This document shows positions 63,384 through 64,000 of a DNA stretch of 64,000 bases, piece after piece (within the stretch, counting starts at the first letter, position 1; the number at the start of each line of letters is the position of its first letter). The stretch comes from Solibacillus sp. FSL H8-0523. GTDB lineage: Bacteria; Bacillota; Bacilli; Bacillales_A; Planococcaceae. The translations under genes were made by a program, and so were the position numbers. A model generated the notes under the pieces. The model was not told the origin of the DNA, did not search any database, and saw only the letters and a list, made by a program, of their open reading frames with translations. The stretch lies in contig NZ_CP150291.1 of NCBI RefSeq assembly GCF_038051985.1, forward strand, positions 1,364,001 to 1,428,000, written 5' to 3'.

Positions 63384-64000
63384 TTGTCTAATAAATTGAT
63401 GGCCGATATTTTGGCGATGCAAATTATTCCACGCGTCAATACGCAGTTGGCCAAGGAACTGCAATTAGCGGATTGGCAGCAAAGCGTAGGCATTGTGACC
63501 TTGACCATTGATGACGTTGGCTATACCGCAATCGATGAAGCGACAAAAAAGGCCGATGTCGAAGTTGTCTATGCGAAAAGCTTTTATGCTGGCGCCGCGC
63601 ATGCATCGGGTCCATTATCTGGTGAAATGATCGGGATTGTCGCAGGTTCGTCACCTGATGAAATTCGAAGCGCGTTTGATGCGATTGAACAAAAGGTTGC
63701 GTATGATGCCTATTTTGAAGAGCTCGCACCGGGACATGCGATTTATGCACATACCGTTTCAAGCTGTGGTAGCTATTTAGCTCAAACGGCGGATGTTCCT
63801 GTAGGTTCGGCATTAGCGTATGTGATCGCGCCACCACTTGAGGCAATCGTTGGACTGGATGCGGCATTAAAGGCAGCGGATGTGGAGTTAAAAGTATTTT
63901 TCGGTCCACCTTCTGAAACGAACTTCGGTGGGGGTTTGTTAAGTGGGAGTCAATCATCTTGTAAAGCAGCTACTGATGCATTTCGCGCGGCAATCGAACG
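63384..64000 (+). CDS. eutL: Microcompartment shell protein EutL (partial, cut by window end)
   Basis: TTG start 63384, 8 bases after GGAGG; 205 codons are visible of an expected ~217. A tandem BMC-domain trimer-forming shell protein: first domain from DILAMQIIPRVNTQLAKEL, second from AGAAHASGPLSGEMIGIVAG. GHAIYAHTVSSCGSYLA lies at the start of the pore region and the end CKAATDAFRAAIE is typical. EutL forms a gated central pore for larger substrates. Further shell and aldehyde-dehydrogenase genes presumably lie beyond the window. Confidence 0.93.
   Translation, partial: MSNKLMADILAMQIIPRVNTQLAKELQLADWQQSVGIVTLTIDDVGYTAIDEATKKADVEVVYAKSFYAGAAHASGPLSGEMIGIVAGSSPDEIRSAFDAIEQKVAYDAYFEELAPGHAIYAHTVSSCGSYLAQTADVPVGSALAYVIAPPLEAIVGLDAALKAADVELKVFFGPPSETNFGGGLLSGSQSSCKAATDAFRAAIE

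Overview
The window looks like chromosome of a low-GC Gram-positive Bacillota, most likely a Planococcaceae/Caryophanaceae bacterium of the Solibacillus-Lysinibacillus type. This placement is inferred from gene content, strong Shine-Dalgarno (SD) sites, frequent TTG/GTG starts, a T-box leader, a type II pantothenate kinase, and ypgQ/yfmR/ypgR and ypeP/ypeQ-like neighbourhoods as in Bacillus; no sequence search could be run. There is no rRNA, tRNA, CRISPR array, prophage or recognisable transposase.

Layout. 0-8 kb: envelope and housekeeping singletons (alpha/beta hydrolase, GNAT, DEDDh exonuclease, coaW, a marR-MFS pair with a palindromic operator, an RNase HI-like protein, a small zinc-finger protein). 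8.1-8.75 kb: a gene-free stretch with a promoter-to-terminator ncRNA candidate and a long nested inverted repeat. 8.8-14.4 kb: a SEC-C protein, an EamA exporter, and a lysR-led cluster (coaB-like, ybaK, VOC protein, small ORF). 14.4-16.7 kb: csp, fhs and a 50-residue membrane protein. 17.0-22.7 kb: a complete ribose operon rbsRKDACB with two identical operator cores. 22.7-27.04 kb: a large secreted subtilase lies between two near-identical 155-bp copies of the rbsB 3' end, a clear footprint of an insertion or duplication. 27-34 kb: small membrane proteins, DUF4166, ypgQ-yfmR-ypgR and a degenerate vWA-like protein. 34-37.6 kb: proB-proA-eamA behind a T-box leader on the minus strand. 37.7-55 kb: a sigma-like factor, topB, aspartokinase, a DsbA-family protein, a membrane GDPD, an nptA-type transporter, a YcdB/SLH surface protein, a MATE pump, a LysM-3D wall protein and small zinc-ribbon proteins.

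55.3-64 kb: an ethanolamine-utilisation operon, eutB1-eutC1-eutH-eutS-eutP-eutA-eutB2-eutC2-eutL, running off the window end. It encodes two different ethanolamine ammonia-lyases. The first pair resembles the lyases I recall from bacteria without microcompartments and sits beside the transporter EutH. The second resembles the microcompartment type and is embedded among shell (EutS, EutL), reactivase (EutA) and EutP genes. Both would split ethanolamine to acetaldehyde and ammonia with adenosylcobalamin; having both in one transcript is the most interesting metabolic feature here.

The best leads for new biology are the dual lyase operon, the subtilase flanked by rbsB duplications, the 8.1-8.5 kb RNA/structure region, the GC-rich leader ORF ahead of lysR, and a terminator that overlaps the SD of the gene at 46330. 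No wholly new multi-gene defence or mobile system was evident.
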